Assembly: GCA_022577435.1 (NCBI GenBank)
Contig: JAKOON010000021.1
Location: 722,501 to 786,500 of the forward strand
Source: Embiotoca jacksoni
Lineage: Eukaryota > Chordata > Actinopteri > Embiotocidae
Reading direction: 5' to 3'
Length of the DNA: 64,000 nucleotides
The number at the start of each line of letters is the position of its first letter. Within the stretch, counting starts at the first letter, position 1. Of this stretch, positions 1 through 14,287 are shown in pieces. Position numbers and translations under genes: made by a program. The notes below the pieces were generated by a model. The model worked only from the letters and a program-made list of their open reading frames with translations, was not told where the DNA came from and did not search any database.

Positions 1-954
1 ATATGTTTATGGTTCTGCCTGCTCAAATATGTGTTTTAATGACAGCCCGCAGGCATTTGGAAGCTATAAATACTTGTAGCGGAGCCAAAACTTGCGTTTC
101 AGTGTAACTCAAGGCATAGATCAGTAACATGAGCAGTTCTTTAATGTGTGCCTAATGAGGCTACATGTCCTACATCTGTATCTGTGTAAACATGTGCTAA
201 ATGTCAAGTCTGCTATTAAAAAGCTCTATAACTTTTGAAACACTAAAAGACTGAATATCATAAATGTTTAAAAAAAAAAAAAAAAAGAACTTGTTCTTTT
301 GATTAGCACTGTACAAAATATTCTTTAAGTCTTAAGACTTTAGTCTGCACTCCAAATCCAAAGCAGTTGACCCTCTAAAAAAAAAAGCAAGGGGCCACGT
401 TGTCATCACTCCATTCACTCTAACTATGTAGTTACCGTTTGACAAATGAGCCACGTGAAGTGACATATCCCTTTTGCCTTCACACCTGTAGAGAAAAAGC
501 AAAAGCGTATGAAAGAGGAATTGATGGCACGACCTAAAAAAAAAAAAAAATGTAAAAAAAACCCGACTGCATCTCCTTCTCATTTGATGAAATGGAAAGA
601 GCCGGGCCAGTGACTGTTTACAAAAACTACCTGAGACGGAGCTGCGGAGTTCCGAGCCCTGAGGATGATAAATGGCTTTGCTAACCCTGTGGGACTGCAG
701 ACCCAAATGAGGACGGAGCTAATTGCCGTGCGAAATACTTTGGCATGAATGGAAAGAAAATGCAGGCGATCGGCGGCCAAAAAAGAGCCCAGTTGCTGCT
801 CTGAACTCCGAGTTGGCTTTTGCTTACAAGAGTTCACTTGGTGTCCATAAATCATGGACTGCTTACAGCTGAAACTGCCCTTAGTCATCAACATGCAATA
901 GACTGAGTGACAGATTCCATCCTGACTACATTAGCCCCTGGTTCAAACGAGGCT

Positions 955-988
<34 letters not shown>

Positions 989-2930
989 AATCTCCTACCA
1001 TCTTGAGCCTCACAGGAAATGAAAAACAGATGGCTGAGGATTGCTGTGTATAACATAAAGCTGAGCTCATATGAGAGAAAAAGACACAAGAGTCTTAAAA
1101 AAAAAAGAAAGAAAGAAAAAAGTGCGTATACATTGTTGAAGGAAATGACAGGGGTCAATTTGAGGTATCCAGGGTTTTAGATATCCTTCAAGTACTGCCT
1201 CAGATATGACTTTATCCTGAGGCTGTGATCTGCAGCACATTACTCATTTTCAACTGACAGGAGAATTGAAATGTGGTTTTCGTCTGTGTTGCTCCCACAC
1301 AGGTGAGCACAAGTGCAAACTCCTCAGTCGTTTTTTAGCTTTGTTTGATTTCTTAACTCCAGTCTTGAACTACCGAACAGTGTAACGCCCCCATAGGTCC
1401 AAAGAAAGTTACACTTTAATGAGAAATAATGTTGTTGGTTTCTTTTTTTGGTTGTTTTTTTTTAATCGCATCAGGATCTGACACCAGACACTAATGTGTT
1501 GCATGTGCCAGATTTTATGTTTCAGTAAGTGCAATAGTCTGGGGAAAGTGAATGCATAGGTTCAAATGTTAAAAGGTGACTTATCTCGCAGGGTCAAGAA
1601 GGCACCTTTTAAAATTCCTGGTTCTGCACCACTAATGTACCAGTTATTAATTGTTACTTTACCCAGTGGGAAAACTCCACACCAACTTTTACTGAAGTCA
1701 GTTGTGTGTTTTTAGTAAGTTTAATAGGTTTGAGCAATTAGTTCAATTCTTTCATGAAGAGAACTTAAGGGATAAAGCTGGTGATATTCTATAGTTTTTT
1801 TTCTGCAAATCCTCAGAAAAGACTGAAACGAATGAGTTCACCCGTCTCCCTCTCAGGCAGCCTGTTTGTGGCTCTCCACACTAAGCCTAATGCTTCCCAC
1901 TGAAGCTGTTGTTTTGTTTTTTTAGCCAGCATTAGTAGTAGTTTTAAGCAAGCATTACTTTACTATTGGGATCGTTTTTTTGGGTAAGAATTTAATACAT
2001 TATTGAGTAATTCTGGCAAAGTATCTGGGATTGACTCTAAATAAACGACCATGTCCTTGTTCAGTATAATAAAGGAACATGTTGCCCTGTGCTACGGTGT
2101 GGCTCATTCATGTGTTTTTAAAGGAATAACCTACGCAAGGCGATGGTTTCACTTGAAATGCTTTTGGTCTTTTAATTGCATTTACTGAAAATGAAAAACA
2201 TTTGGAATATTACCATTGTTATTGTTCCAGTATTTTGAGTCCTGTAAAGTTTTAATTCTGTCAATTTTGAATGCGAAATGTGTGCAGGAATGTTGCTGTT
2301 GCATTTTTTTAGCCATGCTAGCAGCATGACTGTAGGTAATGTTGGTATGTCGGTCCACCACTGCTATCAGCAGGTTGACATTTGGGCTTTTGCGGTATTG
2401 CCTCTGCAGCTTCTAGGATGAATTCTGCTGACTGGTGAACCAGCAAATCTTTCTCTTAACCGCACAAGTAAATACAAGTTTTCACTTGGTTTGGCTTGCC
2501 GGCTCTGGCAGTCATATAAATAACGACAAATCTATTGTGTGACTGTAGGGTTGGGGTTACGTAATGGGTCTACATAATCTGAAATGTTCCACGGGTGGAG
2601 GCAGGCTGGGTGGATGGTTCGATACAACAGTTTGTTTGGTAGGTCATAATCATCAAGATTGAGTTTTGACACGTTAAGACATCTACTATGTACTGCTAAA
2701 ACAAAACGATACAATGACCAATCTTAAACATCCCTTTAACTGCCTAATGAAACACTGATACTGCCTATAAAATGATCAAATCATTTTCTTAGAGGACAAA
2801 TCAATATCCCCAGTTCAGTATTAATAAAGGTAATTAGCAGACTGTGTGTCACGTAACGGCACTTATTTATCATTTTGTAACTATGGTTAAACTCTCCCCC
2901 AAGGGATTCTGCCAATAAATATTCTATTCC
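1..2930. other. Intergenic AT-rich DNA, no gene seen
   Basis: I see no open frame resembling a protein family and no splice-bounded exon here. The stretch is AT-rich and carries homopolymer runs, the longest being 28 T at 957-984. Short open frames are explained by chance. Two A-rich tracts near 270 and 540 are simple sequence. Confidence 0.6.
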
Positions 2931-2931
2931 T

Positions 2932-2973
2932 TTAACCCTCATGTTGTCCTTGGGTCAAAATGACCCAAATTAA
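2932..2973 (+). repeat. Solo piggyBac-type terminal repeat
   Basis: A TTAA at 2932-2935 is followed by a sequence starting CCCTCATGTTGTCCTTGGGT and then a second TTAA at 2970-2973. It closely resembles the terminus of the complete MITE that begins immediately afterwards, but is only about 34 bp long. It is likely a remnant end of an older or nested copy. The shared TTAA is also the left target site of the neighbouring element. Confidence 0.6.
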
Positions 2974-3193
2974 CCCTCGTGTTGTCCTCGGGTCAAAATG
3001 ACCCGCGACTGTGTTCAACCAAGTTCTATTTTATTTTCATATTTTTGGGGGATCATTGGTGACAAGGAGGCTGTGAGGGTTTCTTTAAAGAATGATGACC
3101 AATGATCCCAAAAAATATGAAAAAATATAGAAATAAAATAGAACTTGGTTGAACACAGCCGCGGGTCATTTTGACCCGAGGACAACACGAGGG
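2974..3193. mobile_element. piggyBac-type hairpin MITE
   Basis: The element is about 220 bp, flanked by TTAA on both sides (2970-2973 and 3194-3197). It starts CCCTCGTGTTGTCCTCGGGT and ends with the reverse complement of that sequence. The two arms pair over roughly 95 bp with few mismatches around a short centre near 3060-3095, so a transcript would fold into a long hairpin. There is no room for a transposase, so it is non-autonomous. TTAA duplication plus CCCT termini is the hallmark of the piggyBac superfamily; the assignment rests on that and not on a database match. Confidence 0.8.
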
Positions 3194-3197
3194 TTAA

Positions 3198-6136
3198 TTT
3201 GTAATAGGTAGCTCTAAATGTAGCTTATAGCTCTAGAAGTACCGGCATGATTACACCTTTAAAAGTGTCCCGTTTGTGATCTATAATGTAAAAAGGCCGT
3301 GATGCACGTCATGCTCCGATGGTTAAGTAAACGTCAAAGAAACACCACAAAGAGCCTCATGTGGACACGGAGTGCTGCACTACGGGAACAAATGGCTGCA
3401 ATATACAGGAAAGCTATTCATCATGCAAAGTGAAGCCTTTGTTTTTTTTAATAACAGTGATTTATATACATTTATCTCAGGAATCTTGACTTCACAATAG
3501 ATTCCTCCTGCAAGCTGCAGTCAATTATATGTTTCGCTTTCTTGCCACCATCAAGCAGATCTCGGAAATATTCCCACCTGCCCTTTATGCCATAACATTA
3601 TTTGCGTTTTTATATTTTATGAGAAAAGCTAGTTGTGACTCATTTTAATTCAAACTGCACGAACCGGAGGCACAATCTGGTTTTCATGTTCTCTGGCTGG
3701 AAACACCTGCCCTGTTCTCACAGCTAATATATTAAGTAGTAAGTGCCTGAGCAGATGTTGTGAGGTCAGCGGGGACTCCAGGGCCTATAGAGCACTCAGT
3801 ATTTATTGGACTGGATCAGAAGGCAATGACATGAGCCGTCTTTTCTCTTGATAAATCATGTTTTGCATACAGGTAGAAGCTGCGGTGCACTCTACCTTCC
3901 CAGAAACACCTTTTCCAATTTGTCAGCCTTTATATTGTTGCAGAGGTCCGATCAGGTCATTTCTGCTGCTAAAAAATAAAAAAAAATGTGTTGCCAATCA
4001 CAGACAAACCACTTGGAGTATTAAAACAAAACCAAAAAAAACCCCCAAAAAAACAGTTCAACTTTCCTCACTGGAAACCGTAACCCACTGGAATCTTTTA
4101 TTTGTGTTTGCTTTGCAATCACTCACAGAGATCAAAGCTCGTGCTTACGGCCTCAGTGTCAGCGCAAGACATCAATGACATCTCCCATTCACACCGCATC
4201 TTCTCCTCACATCTCGCATGCACTCAGTCGTCACATCCCACAACAAAGAGAGATGCCCCGAGTTATCATCCATCAAACAAAGCCTTTTATGGCCCATCAA
4301 AAGACAATGAACTGCCAGAGTGAAAGGAGTGTTTGCAACATGAAGTGACAGCGAATACTCCAGACACAGATTAAACAGTGCTGGAAATGAGAGAACTACA
4401 TAATGTTTGGGTAATTTGTGAGAATTAGACGCTATGATTCATCTTTATGAAGGGAGGGATGCTCAGATATATGTGCCACACAGGTCCCCGCTCTGATAGT
4501 TCAGGCATCTCAATTTACTTTGGTTTGAAATATAGACTTCACTTTGTTTTCAAACATCTTCACATGTCTTTAACGCCTTGGTTCTAAGGTATGAGCTACA
4601 TGTTAGGATATAAAACAGACCTTCTGGGCTTATTTTTCCTCAAAGACATCCCATTTATTCCATCTACAATCAAAGCAAGGGAGGTTTAAGAATAAAGGGA
4701 GCTACTGGCAGCACACTACATCATTGTGTATTTGTAACGTAAACCATCAACAGCTCTTTGTATGTTATCTCCCATGGATTATTCCTCTCAAGTCAACCAT
4801 CAAGCACTGCGGGTATGGCAGCATGCGAGCGTACATTGTGCTGAAGTGTTCAGCAGAGGCTGAGCGAAACGGGACACCGGCGTGATTATACTGTATCCTG
4901 TCTGTTTCTGATTTATTGTGACAGCAGTAACTCCCTGCAGAACCGTGTCGTCAGGTGCTAGGACTGGTGCTGTGGAAGATACTTGATAGGATTCAGGCTT
5001 TCGGTAAAGACCTTGTGAAAAGAAAAGAAAAAGTCCCCGGAGACGCTGCTGAGAACACTCCAAAAAAAAAAAAAAAAAAAAAAAAAATCTTCATTACTAA
5101 ATACACAACGGCTCATCCACTAATGTTGAACGGAAACAGGCCGCTCACGTTTGGCTTGCAGAGTAACAGCTGTGACTTTTTTTTTTTTCCCAACTGAAAG
5201 AGTTTAAATACCCTGCAATTCTTGAGATATTTCAAAAAGTAGGAAACAGATTTCAGTCAAAAAAAACGACTGAATGGCCATTGACAGAGGAATGACGCTA
5301 CATGTGGACATGTAATATCTCATCTTCAGCACAACTGAACTTCTGCACTTACTCGCCATGTGTCTCCTAACACTGTACTCTTATTTGAACATAGTAAAGA
5401 GATTATACGTTTCAAACAACTTCTCTTAAAACAACTACACATTTACACTGCTGCCTGCTCCAGTCGCTGCTGATGAACAGTTGTTGCTCTGATGTGTTCA
5501 GTCAGCAATTCTTAGAGACCACTTGTAAATAAAGGATCCTATCTCTTTTCCCAAAAACATTTTACTGACTGACTATTTTCTTTTTTCTGATGGAGGATTT
5601 ATATTTATGTAATTGTACTAGTAAAAAAAAAAAATCCTAACTTGTTCTTTACGCAAATATTAAACTACATAAAAGCTGAATCGGTGCTGGAATAAATTAC
5701 TTTAGAGTTTTAATTAATACTGTACATGTATGCCTCAAATTATATCTTGTTCCACTCAGAGAATAAATGCCTACTCATTCATCTTTACACCAGTGCTGGG
5801 CTCCACTTTAATGCTACAATAAAGTATATATTTTTTTGTACAATACTATAGAAAAATCAATGTAACTTTCTGTTTTGTACTTACAAGTGATAATTAAATA
5901 TGTCGATCAAAAACCATGTTTATTTGCGTCTGCCAATTAAATTTCACAAAAAGGAGCAAGATTTTCTCTGGAATATTCCTAGAGCCACTTCACCATCATC
6001 TACAAGTAGTTTTTGTCAATTTATTTATTTTTATAGATGTTTTCTTTTGAGCATTGCATTAGAACAGCTCTTCACATCAATTAAAGGTCCCATACTTTAC
6101 ACTTTCCTGGTGTTTTATTTGTTTTTTTTATGTTTT

Positions 6137-6172
<36 letters not shown>

Positions 6173-6900
6173 GGGCTTTAAAAACTACGTTAATATAGTT
6201 TTAAAATTCTTCTCTTTTTTTTCTTTTTTTTTTTTTTTTTTTTCCCCCTTTCAAGAACTCAAGGTCTTTAAGGCGCTCTTCAGCATGACACACACACACC
6301 TGGGCCAATACAGGTTTTTTTTCTTCAGTCTCGTAGCTTGCTGGCTCCGTGAAGGAATGATGTGTTGTCTGCGTTTTCGTCCAGATAAAAGATCAGACAG
6401 TGGGCTGTGCTGAGGGCGAACGCCCGACGTGAGCGCGAGTTTGTGACCTCATAAACATGAGGGAAGTCTAAACACCGCATTTGCTGAATGAAGGCTGTGT
6501 GCATTTCTGCATGAAGAGAGCCTTTTAACACTTTTATAGTATTGATAAAGCACGTCGTCCCGCTTTATACTGAAAAAGTAATGGAAATGCGGAGTTAGAA
6601 CATTTGGGACCTTCAAGAAGCGAATTAGAGCGGTCCGTCTTCCCTCGGCCGTGAAGATGTTGCTAAAGGAAATCGCCTCCTAAAAACCGGTCTGAACGGT
6701 TTTCCTGTGTATCTGGACACTGAGCAGGACCTTGTCAGAGTGGTGGTGTGGGGTCAGGTGGGGTCGGCTGGGGTTGGGAGGGGGGGGGGGGGGGCTGGGC
6801 CTTGGCGCTCCGGTCTTGTCACCTCCGAGAGGTGCGGCTGCACGATTTGAGGAGCCACTTCAGGAGTCTGGACGGAGGGATTATGTTCCCCATCTGATCC
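3198..6900. other. Intergenic DNA, no gene seen
   Basis: No coding exon is supported. The stretch contains A-runs at 5062-5087 and 6142-6169, a T-rich tract at about 6213-6246 and a G-run near 6781-6794. Parts around 3500-3850 have moderate complexity and could hold regulatory DNA, but nothing specific can be named. Confidence 0.5.
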
Positions 6901-8310
6901 TCCCTTGCGTTACACACCGGAACGTCTTAATCATTGCTTATCGCTCCATTGTCTCACGTCGCATGACATTATGCAGAACCCGGTGTGCTATTTCAGGGAC
7001 GCCAGTGAACCTCTCTCCTTTTGTTTAGTAACACTCTGCTCTCCGCTGCGAAAATGACATTAAAATTGGTCTAATTAGATACTCAGCAGTAAATTATTCA
7101 TGATAATATCTCGGTTTGTTCCCCTTAAGGAATAATTGAAAATATTCCTAATTAACACTTTCATTAAAAAGCTTCCCTGAATAATGTGCAATTGTTGCTT
7201 CTCTTCTGTCAGCCATAACATGTAATTGCGTAATATACGTTTGTCTAGGGGAAAGGGATGTTTTGGAAAAAAAAAAAAAAAAAATACAGTCTGTAGCGGT
7301 ATCACCTGAACACAGCACTTTGAGCATGAAGGGAGGCATTATTCAGAATAAATGGATTATCAGGGAAACCAGCATAAATGACTCAATAAAACTGTTAAGC
7401 AGCCAGCTAGCAGTGGCCAACATGATTAATCGCAGGCGCTCCAAGATTGGATTTATTTTGTCTTTTATTTCTCCTTTAATGACTGGCTGCGAACACCACT
7501 CTTAATATATCACCTATGTTTCTAGATTACTGGTGACTAATGAGGATTAAAAATGGCCGTTATCTACATTAATGTCTTTTTATTTGAAAAGTCAATACTG
7601 CCCATGTGTGCGTGAGGAATATTTCAGCGGGAGCTTCTCACGGTGATCCGTTATAAGCCTCCCAATTAAAAAGGGTTTTGCAAAACACGAAGGAACATTT
7701 ATACGAGTGCGCAGGTGTATCATTACATTTTCTACCACTCCTGACATTCAAATAACAAGATTTTGCTTCTCCACTTATAAGTATATTTAATATCCTTCCA
7801 CATGCATCTGAATTATTTAAAAGGCTCCAAGAGTATGTTGTCACCTATTTTCTCCGCGGAGGATCAATGTTCTGCATTCGGGGGATAAATGAAGCTATAC
7901 TTTACATGTTGCTGTTTCCAGAGCCCATGGAGGTACAGTATATTCTTGTTGGAGGGATCGTAGAAGCTCTTGCACTGAAGCAGGAGAACATAGCTCAATT
8001 TAATGAAAGAGTCCGGCTCAGTAATGACCCCAGTGATTCATATATTCATAAAAGAAATCAATCCCACATCAGCTAAGTGCAGCAACAGGATCTTCAGCGG
8101 CCTTAAATCTTGCCATTGTGCAATATGCACTAAACTGGGACTTTAAAACTGCCGCGCTCCATTGCTGTGCACAATAAGACAGATGAAGTTCATTACACAG
8201 CTGAAAACAGGTATGAAGACAAAACACTGACTCCAATAACAGGGCTTTGAAGAGAATGTAAAACGCAGGCCTAAGGCAGTGTTTTGTCAGACTGGACTGT
8301 TGTGCCACCA
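6890..8310. promoter_or_regulatory. Candidate conserved non-coding element cluster
   Basis: This stretch is complex, AT-rich, non-repetitive sequence with several homeodomain-type cores, including TAATTA at about 7071 and 7150 and TAATTG-like sites nearby. It has no open frame of interest and little simple sequence apart from an A-run at 7265-7284. Such composition in a gene-free region beside comtd1 fits developmental enhancers of the gene expected further left (znf503). This is inference; conservation cannot be measured here. Confidence 0.35.
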
Positions 8311-9874
8311 GACTGTTGTTCTTTCCATCTATGATTTAACACAGCTGTGCATGGCTCGATGGCACCCGTGAGAGGACTTGATTTTCATGTTTGCCAATCT
8401 TCCTCTATACCTGCCCGAAGTGACCATAAATACACTTTTATGCCTCCCGGAGAAATGCTTAAAGAAGCAGTTTGTCCAAGTCCTGTGTGGACTCGCGTGG
8501 TAATATTCTTGATTCATGACAGCGGCAAAGTTTAGAAGACGCCCCGGAGAGTTTTTCCAATCTCGTTTGTTTGGGAGTTTTACATTTGAGCTAAATTCCC
8601 GCTTGGCTGCATTTATGTGGGTTTTGGAATCCTCTTCTCTGAGTCTTTTGTTCCCGCAGTTTACTAACGAGGGAGAGCACCACCAGTGGCCACGGTCAGC
8701 TCAAAGTGGGACGCTGAAATGTGGCCGCCTCAAAACAAGAACATGATCTCCAGGAAATCTTGAATATGCTTTAGCCAGTTGGTGGACCAATGAATAGCCC
8801 TCAGTCAGTTCACCGGAATCAGGATTATCAATGGATGGCTCAGCCTACAGGGCGGCAGCTAACAGTTATTGTCTATTCTGATTTATCGAGTTCCCTATAT
8901 TAACTATAATTTGTCTGATTATGTACCGTCTAAAATGTACATGGCGACTTAAAGCAGCTATCGTGACACGATCATGACAAATGGCAACAAGGTAGCTTTC
9001 ACTAACCATTATTCATTTATCTGTCTATTATCTATATCTTTATTAATACGCTGTTTGGTCTATAAATGTCAGGAAATGGTGAAAAATGTCAACCAGTGTT
9101 TCCCAAAAGTCAAAGTGTAGCCTAAAATGATTCGATTTTTACAGAGTGCATTTAAGATCAATACAATATGTGCTGATTAAAATAAAAGTCTGAGTACAGC
9201 CAGTTCTTACATTTTCTCCTCTGTGTGTGACAGCTGTTTAAAAGAAGCATATTTTAACGACATCTTGTCACCTGTTAAGCCCTCTGGATACTAAACTTGG
9301 ACTAACAAACTGGGTGGTCTCTGTAGAAAATCTAATGACCCTCTGCCAAAATAAAAACCCCACTGGGCTAAACATAGGGAAGTGATATATGGTAGCAGGA
9401 TGGCAGAGGGAAGCCATCACATGCAGAAGCTCTAAACTATCAGAAATAACTCCTGTCACATAGCTGGGTGTGTCAGTGCTGATAGAGTTGACCATATTTC
9501 TATACGACAAACTTTTCTCTTTGGGTTATAGTTTATTGACTTTCAGTAGAGCAGTACTGCAATGATATGATCATTTCACAAAGATTAATAAATGATCCCA
9601 AATAAATTGACAAACAAAATCGGTGTTAGTTTCTACGTTACTTACGAGAAGAGTTTTGTAATTCAACATTTGAACATCAATTGGTTTGTGTTTGATATGT
9701 TCGCTTTTCCCAAAATACTGTATAAATAAAATAATTTAAACGGACTGTCGTCCCCTGAACCACGGCCGTACAGGTCGTCTGTGCAAGCAGCCAAATATGA
9801 CCCGTGTTTACATTTATTGCGACCTCTAGTGGGCGTAGGAAATGAGACTGGAGCAGAGGAGGAAGTCAGATGAT

Positions 9875-10031
9875 GTAGTATATAGAGTGTAGTATACAGA
9901 GTGTCATATATAGAGTGTCGTAAATAGAGGGTAGGATATAGAGTGAAATATATTGTGTAGTATAGAGTGTAGAGTGTCATGTATAGAGTGTCGTATATAG
10001 AGGTAGAAAGTCGGCATAGGGTATAGTAGAC
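9875..10031. repeat. Degenerate minisatellite, unit about 14-16 bp
   Basis: Variants of a unit resembling GTATATAGAGTGTC recur about ten times, with changes and small length differences between copies. Old divergent copies suggest a mature array and not a recent expansion. No coding role is apparent. Confidence 0.75.
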
Positions 10032-10802
10032 CGTTGTTCTTGTGTAAAAACTAACTCACATTCTAATTTATATGTAGGTTAGCTTACGTAACATATTTAA
10101 GTTACATTATGTCCCGTTACACAACTTATGTAACCAACGTACTGACCTTTTACTAACCTTTACCAATTACTTTTGACACCTAAACCTGACCAAGTTGCGA
10201 CCGTTTCACAGAAACTATTTATCGCTACCGTGAATAGAAAAGGTCCAGTGCGCCAGTCGAAGACAACCGTGGCACATCTGAATGAAAGTATTGGTGCAAG
10301 TCTATCTGCTAACGGGACCTCCGCCCCCCCCCGCCAGAACAAAAGAAGTGATTATGTTATTTACCGAGAACCTGTGCTCCCGCTTCATTTCAGCGCAGTC
10401 TAAGAGTCCCTCATGCATTTTTCCATAACTTAATGTCGCGCTCTTCTGTTCGTAAAAGTTATGACTTGATTTAAAAACAAAATACATTTTATTTGATATT
10501 GTATTTGGAGCGAACCAAATATGACAAGCTTTTTTTATCCCACAGCACACCTCCCGCCACCAACCTGAATCAGTTGTAACGCCTGAACAGTCCGTGGTGC
10601 CATTTTGCAGACTGTGTGAAGACTAAAGTAATCAAACAAGCAGAGAAGTCAAAACATCGTGATTTACCAAGTTGGGAAAATTACCGAAGTTTAAATATAT
10701 TCAAAAATGACGGATAAACTGTTGAGACAACCACTAGTACAAATTCATAGTTGAACAAATCCACCAGGAGAAGAGAACAAAGCATAAACCTCAACAATTA
10801 TG

Positions 10803-10895
10803 GGGTCAAGTCAATTGTATTTTTTTATAGCTCAACATCACAAGTTACAAATTTGCCTCAAGGGGCTTTCCAACCTGCACATCATGTGACCGTCT
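10803..10895. repeat. Dispersed teleost repeat fragment
   Basis: The text around CAAGTCAATTGTATTTTTTT, followed by a bulk that includes TTTGCCTCAAGGGGCTTT, resembles a short interspersed repeat widespread in percomorph genomes. A similar short core (CAATTGTATTTTTT) occurs again near 50730. The family name is not certain from sequence alone. Confidence 0.45.
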
Positions 10896-13800
10896 CAATC
10901 ATTAGACCCATAAAAGTTGTAGAAAAATAATGTAAATTTATGTGGAAGAACTCCTTCACAAAAAAAAAAAAAAAAAAAAAAAAAAAATGTTCCTACAACC
11001 TGATATTTCCACGGTCAATGAAAGACCGTATGAGAGAGAGAGAGAGAGAAGTGCCATAATGCCTGTTGTGTGATCTGGAGTAGAAACTCACAACGCTCTG
11101 AGCAAAATGAAGACTGAATGTGACTGAATAACTGGCCCACATGGTTAAACAGATAAATACACTGTTATATAGCACTCGGAGTCACATTACAGCTTTCAGT
11201 CAATAACAAGATGATTGGTTGGCAGTGGCATGTCTAGTTAGCGGGATATTGTTGCGCTTGACATTTATCATAGCTCCGGGGTCAGGAACTTGAAGCTAAA
11301 CAGCAACTGAATCATTAAATTTGAACGGCGGTGGCGTTGCCGTCTCGGAGGCACAGACATAAGTGTTTTCATGCTGAAATGAGTGACTAACTTCCGCAAA
11401 GCTAAACACGTCTTTGTTGAAACTGGGACATTATGCGCTAAGAGGGACGTATATTTCGGCTTTAGTGAAACAATGGCCGCTTTAACAAGCAGAATATTTG
11501 GTGCATTTGGTATTTATATCAATTACCGTTATTGACGGATGTCTTCCTGGAAATCAAGTCATATGTTTTGTCGAGAGAAGCTAAAATTTAAAAATTTAAA
11601 AAAAAAGGAACCATCATTTCTATTTCATTGAAGAATGTAAAGGAGCATAATGATTGTAGCAGTCCAAAAAGCAGTTAGCATAAAGATCGAGCTGTCCTCA
11701 ACAATACAAAGGAATTGCTCCAATGGCTTTACGAGGGGGTAATTTACCTCCGCCGGGCAAGATCCCAGTCACGTTTTGTTATCCTACATTTAAAAACATT
11801 TCCACTGCAGACGGAATGTAAAAAAGAAGAAGGCTCGGTTATTAGATAAATTAATTCAGTGCAGATTCTGGAGTTCAATAAAACAAACCAAATAGCTGCC
11901 TTTCCACTCTTAAGCTCAAAGCAAATAGGATGCTCAATAAAAAACATTGCACTGGTCCTCTCGGTTAAAAAAAAAAACAAAAAAAATCAATAGGTAGAGG
12001 ACAAAGAACCTATAGCCATCACTTAATTCTCTTATCAGTGTGATTTAAGGGACAAGGATGATGTTAAATAACTGTAAATCCTTATCTTTGACTTTGTGGG
12101 TGGTTTATGGCAGTTTCAACAGCAGTTCAGAGACAGAATGTCCATACCTTCTGCTGGATACACGATTTATAGCTTTATTACTCTTTGTCTAAAAGAGCAG
12201 AGAAACATATAATTGAAAGGAAGAGATAGCAGCTAGCGAGTGGAAGAGCTGGAGAGGGGGCACGCAGGAACTGAGAATCATCATTGCAAGACACATATCA
12301 CAGCGACAGTTTTATGGCTAAAGAGACGGCCCTCCGTTTTTTGGGGCTCGTTTTTATGAAACGAGCGAGATCCAATTTTCTGATTCATCTGCAAACGGTC
12401 CGAATTGAGTTTAGTATTCTGACGCCGGGGTTTCAAACTGGCCTACATGAGCGTAGAGGTCACCGGGAGGGCTCGGGGAGTTGAAGTCATGAGTTTGCGC
12501 TCACGCCGTCGCAGGCCTGCTCATATTTTTGCCCTCAGTGACAACAAGCCTATTGTTCTCCCTGATAAGGCTTCAGTGTGCACAGTAATGGGAATTAAGC
12601 AGGGCATAAGTCACAGAGAAATTGGGTGACAGCAGATCAATAGGCAGTGTTGAAGCCTCAGGGACCGTTAGTGAAGAGGACCCCTTTGTTTGTCCACTGG
12701 TGGGGAGAGTTAGTGGATCTTTGGTTCTGAACTAACCGAGAACACACGGAGCTCAAGAGTGAAGAGGAAAAAGGTTCTCGGTGACACGAGTTCACCAGTC
12801 TGACCCGTTTGTTTTTGTAAATAAGAGGAGGTTTCTCTGAGGTCAAATCAATCACAGGCAACGTACTATTGTTACAGACTGCAACAAAGATTGTTTTTTT
12901 TTTTATTGCTTAATCTCTCAGCTATAATTTCAACTGCCGGCCTCCCGAAGTAATGGTTTATTTGCTGTAACATTTCCAGTTCTATCCTGGAAAATGAAAG
13001 TTTGACAGTTGAAAAGTCAACAGCAACAACTGATATTATTAGTTAATACTTGGTCATTACAGATATATCAATATCCACATATTTGTTTAACAATACGTGC
13101 CAATTTAAAAGCTTTTTTTTTTTCCCTACAGAACATAAAGGCAGAAAAAGATGCGTGGGGAAATGTATAAATGGTGTCGTCACATAGTTTGTCCAGCAGA
13201 GCGCGCTTTACCTGCTCACAATGGTCTCAGCAGTGTCTGTAGCGTCCCGTGGCAGAGAACCGGACTCAAGCGTCATCTTCACGACAATTTATGAACTAGT
13301 TTGTAAAATACATTTCTGAAAAGTTAATAAACAACGATCCCTTCATTTCCCCAATTCAGTATCTCAAACACTGTATACTACATATAGAGATTAACAGTCG
13401 ATATATCGCAATCAGAATTGATTTACTCCCCAATATTAGTATCGCCTCCAAAAATCCAGCATCGGTCGGGCTCTTTCTCGAAAAAGTGTCTCGGTTACTC
13501 TGAATTTTCCATATAACACCGTGAAAATAATTTTCTTCGGGACTATTCACAGTCACAAAGAGAACTGTTGTATGTCTAGGATTTGTCAAGCATGATCAGG
13601 GCGGTGGTTCTCGAAAAGAGACGTTTCTGTGTTCAATAATCAGACAGCCCTAAACAAAATAGCATTCTCCTCTACTGTATAATAGAGGAGGCAAAAATCC
13701 CAGAAGGATATCTCAGGACCTTACGTCTCTTGAAAGCCTTCGAAACGTTAAGGTACATTTGTATTTGTATCATTTTTCTTTATTTAAAATCATTTGCAGT

Positions 13801-14253
13801 ATTTTACATGTTTTAATATGTTTGAAGTTCCTGTTTTGATTAATCCCCGAAAAAAACCTAAAAAAAAAAAAAACCTCTACGTCCAACCATCGCTCCACCC
13901 ATCGTTGATGCGATTGGTTGCTCAGATTTGTGACACATGAAATCCTGGCTCTCTTTTGTTTGTGTTATTTTAGACTGTCTCTGGTACGCTGAACGGGGTC
14001 TCGAACTTATTTGACTGTTGAATTTTAAACCCTTGTAATTTTAAAAGGTACATTTTATTCCTAACAAATTTGGTTAATAACAGCAACTGTTAACTCTCCA
14101 TTGAAGAGCAAATGCGGAACAATCTGCATGGCTAGATACGTACAACACTAGTGGTAAGTGAGAATTTGGGTGAATCGCCTATCTATAAAAAAAAATTAAA
14201 AAAAAGTCAAGTGTCAGAATATAACAGAAAAAAAAGCATTCAAGCCACTTTTC

Positions 14254-14287
<34 letters not shown>

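Noticed and set aside
2932..3197. Possible CRISPR-like or palindromic regulatory array
   Set aside because: The inverted arms with TTAA duplications are explained by a piggyBac-type MITE. No CRISPR array occurs in this eukaryotic window.
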